64,000 bases of DNA from Rhodococcoides kroppenstedtii (GTDB lineage: Bacteria; Actinomycetota; Actinomycetes; Mycobacteriales; Mycobacteriaceae): positions 117,146-181,145 of the forward strand of contig NZ_FOJN01000009.1 of the NCBI RefSeq assembly GCF_900111805.1, written 5' to 3'. Made by a program: the position numbers and the translations under genes. Positions 30,120 to 40,231 of the stretch are shown piece by piece (the first letter of the stretch is position 1; each line of letters begins with the position of its first letter). The notes beneath the pieces are model-generated. The model was not told the DNA's origin, made no database searches, and saw nothing but the letters and a program-made list of their open reading frames with translations.

Positions 30120-31340
30120 TCAGCGGGACGCGGGAGCGGGCAGGTGGCGGCGGGAGTTCCAGGCCACCACCGCGAACGAGGCTGCCGCCAGAACCACTCC
30201 GGCTCCGAACAATTCCGGATACGTCAGGGCCGTCTCCTCGACCAGCAGCGCGAGCAGGGCGGGCACCGCGAAGCCGAGATAGGTCACCGAGTAGAAGACG
30301 GCGGTCAGTCCGGCGAGATCCTTCGGCCCGGCGATGCGCTGCACCTCCTGCAGACCCGACACCATCGCCATGCCGTACCCGCCGCCGAGAACGGCGGCCG
30401 CGAGCAGGGCCATCGGCACCACCAGCACCTCCGCGGCGACGGCCACCAGCACCATGCCCACCACGACGACGGCCAGGGCCACGAGCACCGCACGGGCACT
30501 GGACGGCGTGTCGATGCGTCGCCCGAGCGCCTGGATCGCGAATCCCGACGAGAGGGCGACGACGCCGAGCAGCGCGGAGAAGGCCACGGGGAACGCCCCG
30601 GCATGATCGGCCATCAACCCGGGCAGCACCGCGTAGGCCACGCTCGCGGCACCGAACACCCACGGCGCCACCGGAAGAACGACGGTGACGAAGCGGGCGT
30701 GACCCGCGGTCGGGATGCGGAGGTCGTCGCGCAGCGGCGTGGTGCGATCCGCGTTGCGCACGGTCTCGCGGACTCCGGCGAGCGCGAGCGTCGCGAGCAC
30801 GGCCAGACCGATGTGCACCGCATAGGGCAGCACGTCGGGCCAGGGCGCCCACTGGGCGAGCACCCCGGCCACTCCGGCGCCGGTGGCGAAACCGGCGGTG
30901 AGGGACATCGCGGCCCGACGTGCGCCCGCGGTGGGCGAGTCGACGGAGAGTTCCTTCACCCAGCTGCCGCCGACGGCCATACCGAGTCCGAGCGCGACGC
31001 CGCTGAGGACGCGGCCGGCGGACAACAGTGCGGCCGTGTGGGATCCGAGGGCGATGAGGAGCGACCCGGCGGCGGCGATCAGCGGCGCGGGCAGCATCAG
31101 CGGGCGACGGCCGTACCGGTCGGACAGCGGCCCGCCGACCAGCAACGCCGGCACGATGCCGACCACGTACGCGAAGAGGAAGACGTCGACGACGACGGGC
31201 GAGAAGCCGTACCCCTCGCGGTACATCACCAGGAGCGGCGTGAACTCGTTGCCACCCCAGGCGACGGCGAGCATGCCGAGGGCAACCGGTAACCAGGGCC
31301 GGGTCCCGGTGGTGGACGAGGCCGGAGCGGTGGTGGTCAT
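30120..31340 (-). CDS. Major facilitator superfamily transporter
   Basis: 406 residues with about twelve membrane helices. The loop between helices 2 and 3 has the MFS motif GGPLSDRYGRRPLML. The frame is open for more than 900 codons upstream through other genes; the ATG at 31338-31340 (MTTTAPASSTTGTRPWLPVA) is set by AGGAC just upstream and by an ATGA overlap with the regulator gene. Substrate unknown. Likely controlled by the GntR regulator in front of it. Confidence 0.88.
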   Translation of the reverse strand: MTTTAPASSTTGTRPWLPVALGMLAVAWGGNEFTPLLVMYREGYGFSPVVVDVFLFAYVVGIVPALLVGGPLSDRYGRRPLMLPAPLIAAAGSLLIALGSHTAALLSAGRVLSGVALGLGMAVGGSWVKELSVDSPTAGARRAAMSLTAGFATGAGVAGVLAQWAPWPDVLPYAVHIGLAVLATLALAGVRETVRNADRTTPLRDDLRIPTAGHARFVTVVLPVAPWVFGAASVAYAVLPGLMADHAGAFPVAFSALLGVVALSSGFAIQALGRRIDTPSSARAVLVALAVVVVGMVLVAVAAEVLVVPMALLAAAVLGGGYGMAMVSGLQEVQRIAGPKDLAGLTAVFYSVTYLGFAVPALLALLVEETALTYPELFGAGVVLAAASFAVVAWNSRRHLPAPASR

Positions 31341-31993
31341 GAAAGTCCTCTGCTGTGCGGCAAGGAGTGCGTGGCAGCCATGTGGCGGCTCAGCGCCACC
31401 TCGAAGCCGGCCACGTCGCCCTGCTCGACGAGTGCGGTCAGACGCGTGTGGTCGTCGACGATCGACGCCCACGCTGTCGGGTTGCGCGCCACGGAGTTCG
31501 ACGTCATCCGTCGTTGCCGGTCGCGCAGACCCGAGTAGAACGTCGACAGCAGGGGGTTCGCCCCGTGAGTCACGACGAGGGTGTGGAAGTCGGCGTCCTC
31601 GGCCGCGAACCGGTGCGCGTCGCCGTCGTCGGCGAGGGCGCGCTGTCGGTCGAGGCTGGCCCGCATGAGATCCGCGACGGCGCTGCGGGTGGCGGCGTCG
31701 TCGGCGAACGCGGCGAGGCTGCCGGTTTCCACGAGCCGACGGGCGTCCACGATGTGGGCCGCCTCGTCGGGTGCGATGGGCACGATCAGCGCCCCTCGCT
31801 TGGGGTAGAGCCGCATCCAGCCCTCGGCGGCGAGGCGCAGGAACGCCTCCCGCACGGGAGTGCGGCTGGTGCCGGTGCGCGCGGCGATCTGTCCTTCGCT
31901 GATGAGCTCGCCGCCGGGCAGTTCGCCCGAGACGATGAGTTCCTTCACGGTCGTGTAGGCCCGGTCGGCCGACGTCGGTTCCGTGTTGCGCAC
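31337..31993 (-). CDS. GntR family transcriptional regulator (FadR/FCD type)
   Basis: 218 residues. The N-terminal winged helix is evident (DRAYTTVKELIVSGEL, then SEGQIAARTGTSRTPVREAFLRLAAEGWMRL). The C-terminal all-helical FCD ligand domain carries the metal-type residues in AAEDADFHTLVVTHGANPLL and MSRHMAATHSL-like HMAATHSLPHS at the end. GTG start at 31991-31993. It overlaps the MFS gene by 4 bases and so sits in the same operon as its probable target. Confidence 0.9.
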   Translation of the reverse strand: MRNTEPTSADRAYTTVKELIVSGELPGGELISEGQIAARTGTSRTPVREAFLRLAAEGWMRLYPKRGALIVPIAPDEAAHIVDARRLVETGSLAAFADDAATRSAVADLMRASLDRQRALADDGDAHRFAAEDADFHTLVVTHGANPLLSTFYSGLRDRQRRMTSNSVARNPTAWASIVDDHTRLTALVEQGDVAGFEVALSRHMAATHSLPHSRGLS

Positions 31994-31995
31994 AA

Positions 31996-32007
31996 CTTGT
32001 ATCTAAG
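31996..32007. promoter_or_regulatory. Candidate GntR operator
   Basis: CTTGTATCTAAG lies three bases upstream of the regulator's start codon and differs slightly from the TTGTATACAA-like palindromes bound by FCD-type GntR proteins. The overlap with the translation start suggests autoregulation. Inference from motif only. Confidence 0.4.
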
Positions 32008-32067
32008 CAGACCGACGTTCTCGCCCGCAGGAGTGTGTGATCGACGAGACAAACAACTACGACTCGA

Positions 32068-32157
32068 TACCCCCGGGGGTACTTGCATACCCCCCGCTGT
32101 ATCTGGCACCGTGTCACCTCGACGGGGACACCTCTCGACGCCCTGTCGGATACCCCC
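32068..32157. promoter_or_regulatory. Candidate CsoR-family operators upstream of the MMPL gene
   Basis: A perfect 14-base palindrome TACCCCCGGGGGTA occupies 32068-32081. Two further TACCCCC half-sites follow at 32088-32094 and 32151-32157. C-tract/G-tract palindromes bounded by TA are the hallmark of CsoR-family repressor targets. A similar site lies before the repressor gene itself at 34786-34799. The spacing places the main site in the promoter region of the MMPL-DUF302 unit. Confidence 0.7.
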
Positions 32158-32177
32158 ACCCGCATGAGGAGGATGCA

Positions 32178-34334
32178 GTGTCCCGACCCGCTACCACCGC
32201 CCCCGACGCGCCACCCGGCTTGCCGACCGACGGCGGCCCCGGACCTCTCGGCCGCTGGGGTGCGGCCATGGTCACCCGCCGTCGCTGGGTCCTCGGCGTA
32301 TGGCTGATCGTGCTGATCGCGCTCGGATCCGCCGCGCCGTCGGTGTTCTCGTCCCTTGCCGGCGCCGGGTGGCAGGCCAACGGGTCGGAATCGGTGCAGG
32401 TCCGTGAACTCGCCGAGGACCACTTCGGCGGCAACTCCTCCGCGGCGGTGCAGGTCGTCGTCCACAACGACCCCGGATCCCTGACCGACCCGGCGGCGAC
32501 CGCCGCACTCACCGACGCCACCCAAATCCTGTCCTCGGACCCGCGTTTCGGAGAGATCGTGCCCCCGCAGCCGGGGATGACGATCAGTCCCGACGGACGG
32601 ACCGGGATCCTGATCGCGGGCGCCGCGGGCACCACCGACGAGATGGTCACCGCCGTCGACGACGTGAAGGGCCGACTCACCGCCCTGTCCGGGGACGGTG
32701 TCGAGGTCTACCCCACGGGCGCGTCCGCATTGTGGTCGGACTTCAACAAGGCCAACCACGACGCGATGATCCAGGCCGAGTTGATCTCCTGGCCCGTGAC
32801 ACTCGCGATCATGGTTCTCGCGTTCGGCTCGCTCGTCGCCGCCGGGCTGCCGCTGCTCCTCACCATCGCCGGACTGGTTGCCTCGGCCGGCGGACTGGTC
32901 CTGCTGAACGAGGTCACCCCGATCTCGGTGTGGGCGATGAACTTCGCCATGATGTTCGCCCTCGCCCTCGGCATCGACTACGCCCTGTTCCTCGTCGCCC
33001 GCTTCCGCGACGCCCTCCGCTCGAACGACCCCCGCGCCGCCGTCGCCGAGACCATGGACACCGCCGGCAAAGCCGTCGTCCTGTCCGGTCTCACCGTCCT
33101 GGTCAGCCTGTCCGCCGTCCTCATCGTGCCCGCCCCCGCGGTGCGCACCATGGCCGTCGGCATCATGCTCGCCGTCACCTTCGTCCTGCTGGCCACGATG
33201 ACCCTGCTCCCCGCCGCCCTCGGCGCCCTGGGGCCGAAGGTGAACGCCGCCGCCCTCCCCTACGCCAAGCGCCAACAGCACCGCTCCCCCGTCTTCGCCC
33301 GCTGGGGTGCGCTCCTGCACCGCCATCCGTGGCCGTTCGCCCTCGCCTCGATCGGCGTCCTCGTCGCGCTGGCCCTGCCCGTCCTCGGCCTGAAGGTCGC
33401 GATGCCCTCCATCTCCGTCGTCCCCGAGGACGCACCGGTCCGCCAGGGTTACGCCCTGGTGCAGGAGCAGTTCGGCGAGGGCGCGCCCGGCGCACTGCAG
33501 ATCGTGGTTCCGGGGTCCGACGCCGCCGCCACCGCCGCCGCGGCGTCGCAGGTGCCCGGCATCGCCGTGGTCACCCCGCCGCAGCCCGCAGCCGACGGAT
33601 CCGGATACGCGCTGGTGCAGGCGATTCCGTCGGTCGACCCGTCGGACGGATCGATGGAGACCATCCTCGCCGACCTCCGCGGCGAGCTTCCCGAGTCCGC
33701 GCTCGTCGGCGGCGCACCGGCGGAGAACCTCGACCTGCAGCAGGCGCTGAACGACTACCTGCCGCTGGTGATCGCCATCATCCTGGTCCTCGGATTCGTG
33801 CTGCTGCTCGTCGCCCTCCAGGCTCCACTCATCGCGTTCCTGGGCACCGCCGTCAGCCTGCTCTCCACCGCCGCCGCGTTCGGCGTCGCCAAGCTGATCT
33901 TCCAGGACGGCCACGGTGCGTCCCTGCTCGGTTTCACCCCGCAGGGCTTCCTGAACGGATGGGGCCCGGTGTTCTTCTTCGCGATGATCTTCGCCATCGC
34001 CATGGATTACACCGTGTTCCTCCTCGCCACCGCCAAGGAACACCACGAGCGCACCGGCGACGCCGCGACCGCCATGATCGACGGTCTGGCGCACTCCGGA
34101 CGCGTCATCTTCGCCGCCGCCGCGGTCATGGTGGCCGTGTTCTTCACCTTCGCCCTGGCCGATCCGCTCCCGCCGAAGGAAATGGGCATCATCCTCGGTG
34201 TCGCCGTGCTCCTCGACGCCGTGCTCATCCGGCTGATTCTGCTGCCGGTCCTGCTGCGGGTGACCGGACGCGCCGCCTGGTGGTCACCGGCCTGGCTCCG
34301 CCGCGTTCTCCCGTCCATCGGCTTCTCCCACTGA
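32178..34334 (+). CDS. MMPL family (RND-type) membrane transporter
   Basis: 718 residues. A first helix near residue 40 is followed by an extracytoplasmic domain, then a helix bundle with MFALALGIDYALFLVARFRD. The second half repeats the plan with IFAIAMDYTVFLLATAKEHH. These aspartate-containing helices are the proton-relay signature of MMPL/RND exporters. No MmpS partner is adjacent. The GTG at 32178 follows AGGAGG by eight bases. It heads an apparent operon with a DUF302 gene and lies behind CsoR-type operators. Cargo unknown. Confidence 0.92.
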   Translation: MSRPATTAPDAPPGLPTDGGPGPLGRWGAAMVTRRRWVLGVWLIVLIALGSAAPSVFSSLAGAGWQANGSESVQVRELAEDHFGGNSSAAVQVVVHNDPGSLTDPAATAALTDATQILSSDPRFGEIVPPQPGMTISPDGRTGILIAGAAGTTDEMVTAVDDVKGRLTALSGDGVEVYPTGASALWSDFNKANHDAMIQAELISWPVTLAIMVLAFGSLVAAGLPLLLTIAGLVASAGGLVLLNEVTPISVWAMNFAMMFALALGIDYALFLVARFRDALRSNDPRAAVAETMDTAGKAVVLSGLTVLVSLSAVLIVPAPAVRTMAVGIMLAVTFVLLATMTLLPAALGALGPKVNAAALPYAKRQQHRSPVFARWGALLHRHPWPFALASIGVLVALALPVLGLKVAMPSISVVPEDAPVRQGYALVQEQFGEGAPGALQIVVPGSDAAATAAAASQVPGIAVVTPPQPAADGSGYALVQAIPSVDPSDGSMETILADLRGELPESALVGGAPAENLDLQQALNDYLPLVIAIILVLGFVLLLVALQAPLIAFLGTAVSLLSTAAAFGVAKLIFQDGHGASLLGFTPQGFLNGWGPVFFFAMIFAIAMDYTVFLLATAKEHHERTGDAATAMIDGLAHSGRVIFAAAAVMVAVFFTFALADPLPPKEMGIILGVAVLLDAVLIRLILLPVLLRVTGRAAWWSPAWLRRVLPSIGFSH

Positions 34335-34365
34335 ACGACAACATGCATACGAGAGGAACCACACC

Positions 34366-35151
<786 letters not shown>

Positions 35152-35175
35152 GACAAACCGTTCACCGTGGCAGAA

Positions 35176-36033
35176 CTATTCGGCGGCTGGGTGCACCCGC
35201 TCGAACAGAACGCCGAGATCTCCTCCGGCACGGCGGCGGAGGACCACGAGACGGCTGTTGTCGAAGGTCGCGGCAGCTCGTTCTTCCAGCTCGATGGCGT
35301 GCGCGATGCACAGTGACTCGGCACCGCGATAGCAGATGTCGATTGCGGCGGGCGGTGTGAATCGGCCACCGAGCGTGTCGGTTCCCTCCACCCACTGTCG
35401 ACGGCCGGACCACCAGCGTGAGAGCGCTTGCTCGTGGCACGTGCGCTGGTCGGCGTCGATCGCAATGACCTCGATCGATCGGTAGTCGGCGTGGGCGAGC
35501 TCGGTACCGAGCTCGGCCGGGAGACCCTTCCAGCTGAGCGTGCCCTCGATGACGATGTTCTCGCGGCGACTGGTGCAGATGCTCCGGATTCGGTCGGTCA
35601 GCTGTGTTGATTCACGGTGGACGAGAGCGGCCAATTCGCGCGGGGCCAGCGCATGACCGTCGGCCAGAGTCGTGGCAAGGACGTCGTCGTAGATCCCGTC
35701 GCGCAACGCTTGCTCGATGAGTCGATCTTTCACGATGTCCGGATCCAGAACGCGGAATTCCGCCGGGTCGTAGCCACGAACGTGCCTCAGCGCGGTGGTC
35801 TTTCCGGCTCCCGGCGCCCCAGCGGTGACGACCGCGGAGTGGCCTTCGCGCGGCGGGCTCTGTCGGTCGAGGTAGTCGGCGATGACTCGTTTGCGGAACG
35901 CGAAGCGCTCGATCTTGCCGGCGTAGAGCGCGCTGCTGTTGTCACTGGCGTCGGTGTGCAAGCGCCCGCCGGGAGCGGACATGGCGATGAGTTGCGCGGC
36001 GACGCTGTCGCGCAACCCGACGTCGTCGATCAC
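35176..36033 (-). CDS. Zeta-type toxin (ATP-dependent kinase)
   Basis: 285 residues. The P-loop is VVTAGAPGAGKTTALRHV (about residues 68-85), preceded by helices with FRKRVIADYLDRQSPP. The zeta-type conserved region RVLDPDIVKDRLI and the later ENIVIEGTLSWKG fit UDP-N-acetylglucosamine kinases that poison cell-wall synthesis. The GTG at 36031-36033 abuts the antitoxin stop codon with no gap. Whether it phosphorylates sugar nucleotides or another substrate cannot be told. It sits between the 63-bp repeats. Confidence 0.85.
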   Translation of the reverse strand: MIDDVGLRDSVAAQLIAMSAPGGRLHTDASDNSSALYAGKIERFAFRKRVIADYLDRQSPPREGHSAVVTAGAPGAGKTTALRHVRGYDPAEFRVLDPDIVKDRLIEQALRDGIYDDVLATTLADGHALAPRELAALVHRESTQLTDRIRSICTSRRENIVIEGTLSWKGLPAELGTELAHADYRSIEVIAIDADQRTCHEQALSRWWSGRRQWVEGTDTLGGRFTPPAAIDICYRGAESLCIAHAIELEERAAATFDNSRLVVLRRRAGGDLGVLFERVHPAAE

Positions 36034-36504
36034 CTACGCGCCAGCCGCCTTCTCGAGATCACTGCGGTGCCGTTCGACCAGCCGGGCGAACTCGTCGTCG
36101 GAGAGCCGGTCGCAGTAATACGCCTGTTCGATGTCGTCCCAATCCCTCGAGGTGTAGGCGTCCGTGGCGACGCCGTCGACGTACTCGACGGCGCCGAACT
36201 CGTAGTTCCAGGCCAGCAGCGTGTCCATCATCGCGGCGTCGTCGATCAACCCTGCGGCGCGCTTGTCGATCACCTCGGCGGGAGTTACCTCCAACAGAGT
36301 CGGATCGGCGGCGAAGCGGCTCAGAATACGCTGAATGGTGGTCGTGGACATGTCCGCGACGACGGCGCTGATCTGACGGTGTGTGAGATGTCGATTCCGC
36401 GACGCCCGGTAAATTTCACGGTTCAGTTCGAGGGTATCGATACGGCGACGCGCGGCTGCCTGCTGCAGCCTGTGCTGCGCCGTTCGGCTCTCGACTGTCG
36501 TCAT
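36034..36504 (-). CDS. Antitoxin-like HTH protein paired with the zeta toxin
   Basis: 156 residues. The N-terminal half looks like a helix-turn-helix (HLTHRQISAVVADMSTTTIQ), and the acidic C-terminal half (EYVDGVATDAYTSRDWDDIE to the end) is likely the toxin-binding part. It is longer than the classic epsilon antitoxin (about 90 residues) and combines a DNA-binding module, so it may repress its own promoter. ATG at 36502-36504 with AAGGGG nine bases upstream; a GTG two codons earlier is too close to that site. Directly upstream of the toxin gene. Confidence 0.78.
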   Translation of the reverse strand: MTTVESRTAQHRLQQAAARRRIDTLELNREIYRASRNRHLTHRQISAVVADMSTTTIQRILSRFAADPTLLEVTPAEVIDKRAAGLIDDAAMMDTLLAWNYEFGAVEYVDGVATDAYTSRDWDDIEQAYYCDRLSDDEFARLVERHRSDLEKAAGA

Positions 36505-36648
36505 TGCCACTCACCCCTTGGTTCACAATGAATCACTACTGGTGAGGATACGTCTGTTGACGTGTTGGCGTCGAGTACGCACACTTGCAGCCTCGACCGT
36601 GTTCCCCGCCGGATACGCCGTCCACAGGCGTGCGACGGCCCCCGTCGA

Positions 36649-36711
36649 CCTCGCACTCGCCTGAACCCGCCCGGCCGTGCCCGCCGGCTCCGCTGATCGG
36701 AGCCGGCGGGC
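36649..36711. repeat. 63-bp direct repeat, right copy
   Basis: Perfect copy of 35089-35151. Here the coding half (the last residues of the repressor) is not preceded by the rest of that gene, so this copy is the duplicate and the left one is the functional gene end. It finishes nine bases before the acyl-CoA dehydrogenase stop codon. Confidence 0.95.
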
Positions 36712-36719
36712 ACCCTGCG

Positions 36720-38498
36720 TCAGAGGACCGACGGATCGAGGTCCAGCAGGGTGCGGTCGAGCGACGCCACGAGATCGAACTGCGGACCGACCTTGGGGAG
36801 CTCGTACCGGAAGAAGTACTGCGCAGCGGCACGCTTGCCGTCGTAGAACGCGCCGGTCTTGTCGCCCACGGCATTCAGCTGCGCGAGCCACAGCCACGCG
36901 ACCACCAGATGGCCGGTGGCCTCGAGGTACGCCGTCGAGTTGGCCAGGGCCAGATCGGGATCACCCTGACTCCAGACCGTTCCGGTGACCTCCACCAACC
37001 GGTTCACCGCGGCCCGCAGGGCTTCTGCGTACTCGCCGGTGGACGCGTCGAGGGTGGTGGTGATCGCCTCCACGAGCAGTTGCAGGCCACGACCGTTCTG
37101 CGCCACCACCTTGCGACCGAGCAGGTCGAGACCCTGAATGCCGTTGGTGCCCTCGTGGATAGGGTTCAGCCGGTTGTCGCGGTAGAACTGCTCGACGTTG
37201 TAGTCGCGGGTGTAGCCGTATCCGCCGTGGACCTGGATGGCCAGGTTGTTCGCCTCGAGGCACCACTGCGAGGGCCACGCCTTCGCGATCGGGGTCAGCA
37301 CGTCCAGCAGGAATCCCGCGCGTTCGGCGGCGTCGGGCTCACCGGTGATCTGCTCGTCGACCAGCCGCGAGCAGTACAGCCCCAGCGCGAGACCGCCTTC
37401 CGCGTAGGCCTTCTGGGCCAGCAGCATGCGCCGGACGTCGGGATGATCGACGATCGGCACCTGCGGAGCGGCCGGGTCCTTGTCCCCCACCGGGCGGCCC
37501 TGGGTCCGTTCCCGCGCGTACGCCAACGAGTGCAGATACCCGGTGTAGCCGAGCGCCGTCGCGCCCATGCCGACGCCGATCCGTGCCTCGTTCATCATCT
37601 TGAACATGTACGCCAGGCCCTTGTGCGGCTCGCCCACCAGATAACCTGTCGCACCACCCTTCTCACCGAAGGCGAGCAGCGTGTTGGTCGTACCGCGGTA
37701 CCCCATCTTGTGGTTGAGGCCGACCAGGCTCACGTCGTTGCGCTCGCCCAGCGAGCCGTCCTCGTTCACGAGGTACTTCGGGACGACGAAGAGCGAGATG
37801 CCCTTCACCCCCGCCGGCGCGTCGGGCAGCTTCGCCAGGACCAGGTGGACGATGTTCTCGCCCAGCTCGTGGTCGCCACCCGAGATCCACATCTTCGTCC
37901 CCGTGACCGAGTAGGTGCCGTCGTCACGCGGGGTGGCCTTGGTGGTGATGTAGGCCAGCGACGATCCCGCACCCGGCTCCGACAGACACATGGTGCCGTG
38001 GAACCGACCCTCGAGCATGGGCCGGACGTACCGGTCGATCAGATCCTCGCCGCCGTACTCGATCAGCAGGTTGGCGTTGCCGATGGTGAGGAACGGATAG
38101 GTGGCGGTGCCGGTGTTCGCCGCCTGGAACCACGCCAGCGACGCCTTCGACACCGTCGTCGGCAGCTGCATCCCGCCGAGCGACTCGTCGAACTGCCCGG
38201 CGATCAGGCCCGCCTCGGTGAAGACCTGCAGGGCCTTCTCGACCTCGGGGATCAGCACGACCTTGCCGTCGTCACCCACCCGCGGTTCGTTCGCGTCGGC
38301 CTTCTTGTTGTGCGGCGCGAAGTGCTTGACGGCGATCTGCTCGCTGAGCTCGAGCACGGCGTCGAAGGTCTCGCGCGAGTGCTCCGCGAAGCGTTTGCGC
38401 TGGGTCAGCGACTCGACGTCGAGCCATTCGTAGAGCAGGAACTCGAGGTCCCGACGCGACAGGATCAGAGAGGCGGGAATATCGGCTGAGGACGACAT
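36720..38498 (-). CDS. Acyl-CoA dehydrogenase (FadE5-like)
   Basis: Flavoprotein catalysing alpha,beta-dehydrogenation of acyl-CoAs in fatty acid oxidation. 592 residues, long for the family because of N- and C-terminal extensions typical of the mycobacterial FadE5 group. The FAD-binding segment is TMCLSEPGAGSSLAYI and KMWISGGDHEL, and the late core is QVHGGYGYTRDYNVEQFYRD, after which IHEGTNGIQ supplies the catalytic-type Glu region. The ATG at 38496-38498 (MSSSADIPASLILSRRDLEF) is chosen; upstream codons are not conserved. Confidence 0.93.
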   Translation of the reverse strand: MSSSADIPASLILSRRDLEFLLYEWLDVESLTQRKRFAEHSRETFDAVLELSEQIAVKHFAPHNKKADANEPRVGDDGKVVLIPEVEKALQVFTEAGLIAGQFDESLGGMQLPTTVSKASLAWFQAANTGTATYPFLTIGNANLLIEYGGEDLIDRYVRPMLEGRFHGTMCLSEPGAGSSLAYITTKATPRDDGTYSVTGTKMWISGGDHELGENIVHLVLAKLPDAPAGVKGISLFVVPKYLVNEDGSLGERNDVSLVGLNHKMGYRGTTNTLLAFGEKGGATGYLVGEPHKGLAYMFKMMNEARIGVGMGATALGYTGYLHSLAYARERTQGRPVGDKDPAAPQVPIVDHPDVRRMLLAQKAYAEGGLALGLYCSRLVDEQITGEPDAAERAGFLLDVLTPIAKAWPSQWCLEANNLAIQVHGGYGYTRDYNVEQFYRDNRLNPIHEGTNGIQGLDLLGRKVVAQNGRGLQLLVEAITTTLDASTGEYAEALRAAVNRLVEVTGTVWSQGDPDLALANSTAYLEATGHLVVAWLWLAQLNAVGDKTGAFYDGKRAAAQYFFRYELPKVGPQFDLVASLDRTLLDLDPSVL

Positions 38499-38530
38499 TC
38501 TCCCGAGGGTAGTACCGACGACCGCGCAGG

Positions 38531-39367
38531 TCAGTCGCCCGTCGGACCGAGCGAGATCCCCCGGCCGATGAGCCACAGCTCGGGGTCGACGTGGGTGCCG
38601 TCCACCACGGTCTCGAAATGCAGGTGCGGTCCCGTGGAATCGCCCCGATTGCCCATGGTGGCGATCTGCTGGCCGGCGGAGACCCGCTGACCGGCCACCG
38701 CGACGAGGGTGTCGACGTGGCCGTAGATGGACACCGTGCCGTCGTCGTGCCGCACCCGGACCCACAGCCCGAAGCCGCTGGCGGGGCCGGCCTCGATCAC
38801 CTGCCCGTCCGCGACCGACACGATCGGCGTGCCGATGGGACCGGCGATGTCGATTCCGCGGTGCATCGTTCCCCACCGCGGTCCGAACGGCGAGGTGTAG
38901 GTGCCGCGGGCGGGCAGGGCGTAGGACCCGACCCGCAGACCCACCGCGGCCGGCGGCAATTCGGCGAGGCGGCGATCCTTCTCCGACGCACTGGCGGCGG
39001 TGGCGAGCACCGCGAGCGCCGCCGCGTACTCCTCCTCCGCGGTGGCACGGTTGGCCTTCGCGATCTGCCGCAGCGGTCCCAGATTGCGTTCGGTTTCCAC
39101 CAGGAACGACGGGCGCAGGTCACCGGTCGCGACCGGCGCGGCGGCGGGCTGCGTGGTCGGACCCGGGCGCGTCACCTGCACGACGAACACCACCGCGGCG
39201 AGAACCAGGACGATCGCCAACGCCTGCACCGACACCGTCCGCACGGGGACGGTGTCGGTCGTGGCCGCGTCCGGAGGTGTCGGGGCCGCCGCTGCCCCCG
39301 GGCCGACGACCTCCCCCTCGGGGGAGTCGCCCGACCGAGCGGGACGACGCGGGAGCAGCTGGACCAC
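38531..39367 (-). CDS. M23 family (LytM-type) peptidoglycan peptidase, membrane-anchored
   Basis: 278 residues: a Pro/Ala-rich N-terminus, one membrane helix (VSVQALAIVLVLAAVVFVVQ), a helical linker, and a C-terminal LytM domain. The zinc site residues are visible in GTMHRGIDIAGPIGTP (HxxxD) and TGPHLHFETVVDG (HxH). It would cut peptide stems in the cell wall. Several upstream starts exist. The GTG at 39365-39367 is preferred because TAGCGT lies seven bases before it with no ribosome-binding site, fitting a leaderless message. Confidence 0.9.
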   Translation of the reverse strand: MVQLLPRRPARSGDSPEGEVVGPGAAAAPTPPDAATTDTVPVRTVSVQALAIVLVLAAVVFVVQVTRPGPTTQPAAAPVATGDLRPSFLVETERNLGPLRQIAKANRATAEEEYAAALAVLATAASASEKDRRLAELPPAAVGLRVGSYALPARGTYTSPFGPRWGTMHRGIDIAGPIGTPIVSVADGQVIEAGPASGFGLWVRVRHDDGTVSIYGHVDTLVAVAGQRVSAGQQIATMGNRGDSTGPHLHFETVVDGTHVDPELWLIGRGISLGPTGD

Positions 39368-39451
39368 CGCAGGAACGCTACCGGTCGGTAGCGACACTCG
39401 AGTCGGGTTTCGGTCGAGCACGCGTGCGCGCCCGTGCCATAGTTGTCGACC
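39368..39451. promoter_or_regulatory. Divergent promoter region with two candidate leaderless promoters
   Basis: The 84-base gap serves two genes that start with GTG and lack Shine-Dalgarno sequences. Leftward, TAGCGT (39375-39380, minus strand) ends seven bases before the M23 GTG. Rightward, CATAGT (39438-39443) ends eight bases before the GAF-ANTAR GTG. Both fit -10 elements that start transcription at the codon itself. Confidence 0.45.
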
Positions 39452-40213
39452 GTGGCACACAACGGCGCCGGCCCGCTGGCCGACGACACCTCCGGTCGCA
39501 CGTCGGGTGCGCGCCTGGCCGCCATCGTGGCGGCCGTGGGCGGCAGCGTGCGCGACGACGATCACCTGGCGACATTGCTGCAGCGCACCGCCGTGTTGGC
39601 GCAGGACGCCATCGCCGGCGCGACGGCCTGCGGCATCAGCATCGTGTTCGGCGGCATGACCTACACGGCCGTCCACACCGACGACCTCACCCTGCGCGTG
39701 GACGCGCACCAGTACGAGGTCGGCGAGGGGCCGTGCCTCGAGGCCGCTCGCACCGGCGAGACGGTTCGGATGGGCCTCGACGACGTCGCCCGCAACTGGC
39801 CGACCTTCGCCCGCCTCGCCGAGCGCGAGGGCGTGTCGTCGTTCCTCGCGGTCCCGCTGCGGGCGGACGGGGTCGAACTCGGCTCGATCAATCTCTACGG
39901 CACCGCGCCGGACGCGTTCGACGCCGACGACGAGGCGGTGCTGCAGGTGGTCACCGACACTGTGGCCACCGCGATCGGCGACTACGCCCGCGTGCGCAGC
40001 GCGCGGGAGGTGGCGACGGGACTGCGGGACGCGCTGGACCACCGCGCCCCGATCGAGCAGGCCAAGGGCATTCTCATGGCGCTCCACGGCGTGGACGAGG
40101 ACAGCGCGTTCGCGATGCTGTCCCGCGAGTCGCAGCATCGGAACCGGAAGCTGCGCGACATCGCCCGGGAGTTCGTCGACAAGGTGTCGGGCGGCGAGGT
40201 GTCCGGCAGCTGA
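39452..40213 (+). CDS. GAF-ANTAR regulatory protein
   Basis: 253 residues. An N-terminal GAF domain (about 25-165) contains GEGPCLEAARTGETVRMG and FLAVPLRADGVELGSINLYG. A C-terminal ANTAR domain (about 185-245) shows the invariant Ala-Lys-Gly-x-Leu pattern in APIEQAKGILMALHGVDEDS followed by AFAMLSRESQHRNRKL. ANTAR domains bind paired hairpins in nascent RNA and prevent termination, so this protein probably acts on transcripts after a signal binds GAF. GTG at 39452; a TTG three codons earlier is possible. Target RNAs are not known. Confidence 0.92.
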   Translation: MAHNGAGPLADDTSGRTSGARLAAIVAAVGGSVRDDDHLATLLQRTAVLAQDAIAGATACGISIVFGGMTYTAVHTDDLTLRVDAHQYEVGEGPCLEAARTGETVRMGLDDVARNWPTFARLAEREGVSSFLAVPLRADGVELGSINLYGTAPDAFDADDEAVLQVVTDTVATAIGDYARVRSAREVATGLRDALDHRAPIEQAKGILMALHGVDEDSAFAMLSRESQHRNRKLRDIAREFVDKVSGGEVSGS

Positions 40214-40231
40214 CGCGGTCCGGCCGACCGA

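Noticed and set aside
31341..34094. Minus-strand extension of the MFS gene into a very long protein
   Set aside because: The upstream part lies opposite the MMPL gene and through the GntR gene in another frame; the MFS start at 31340 is fixed by a ribosome-binding site and operon overlap.
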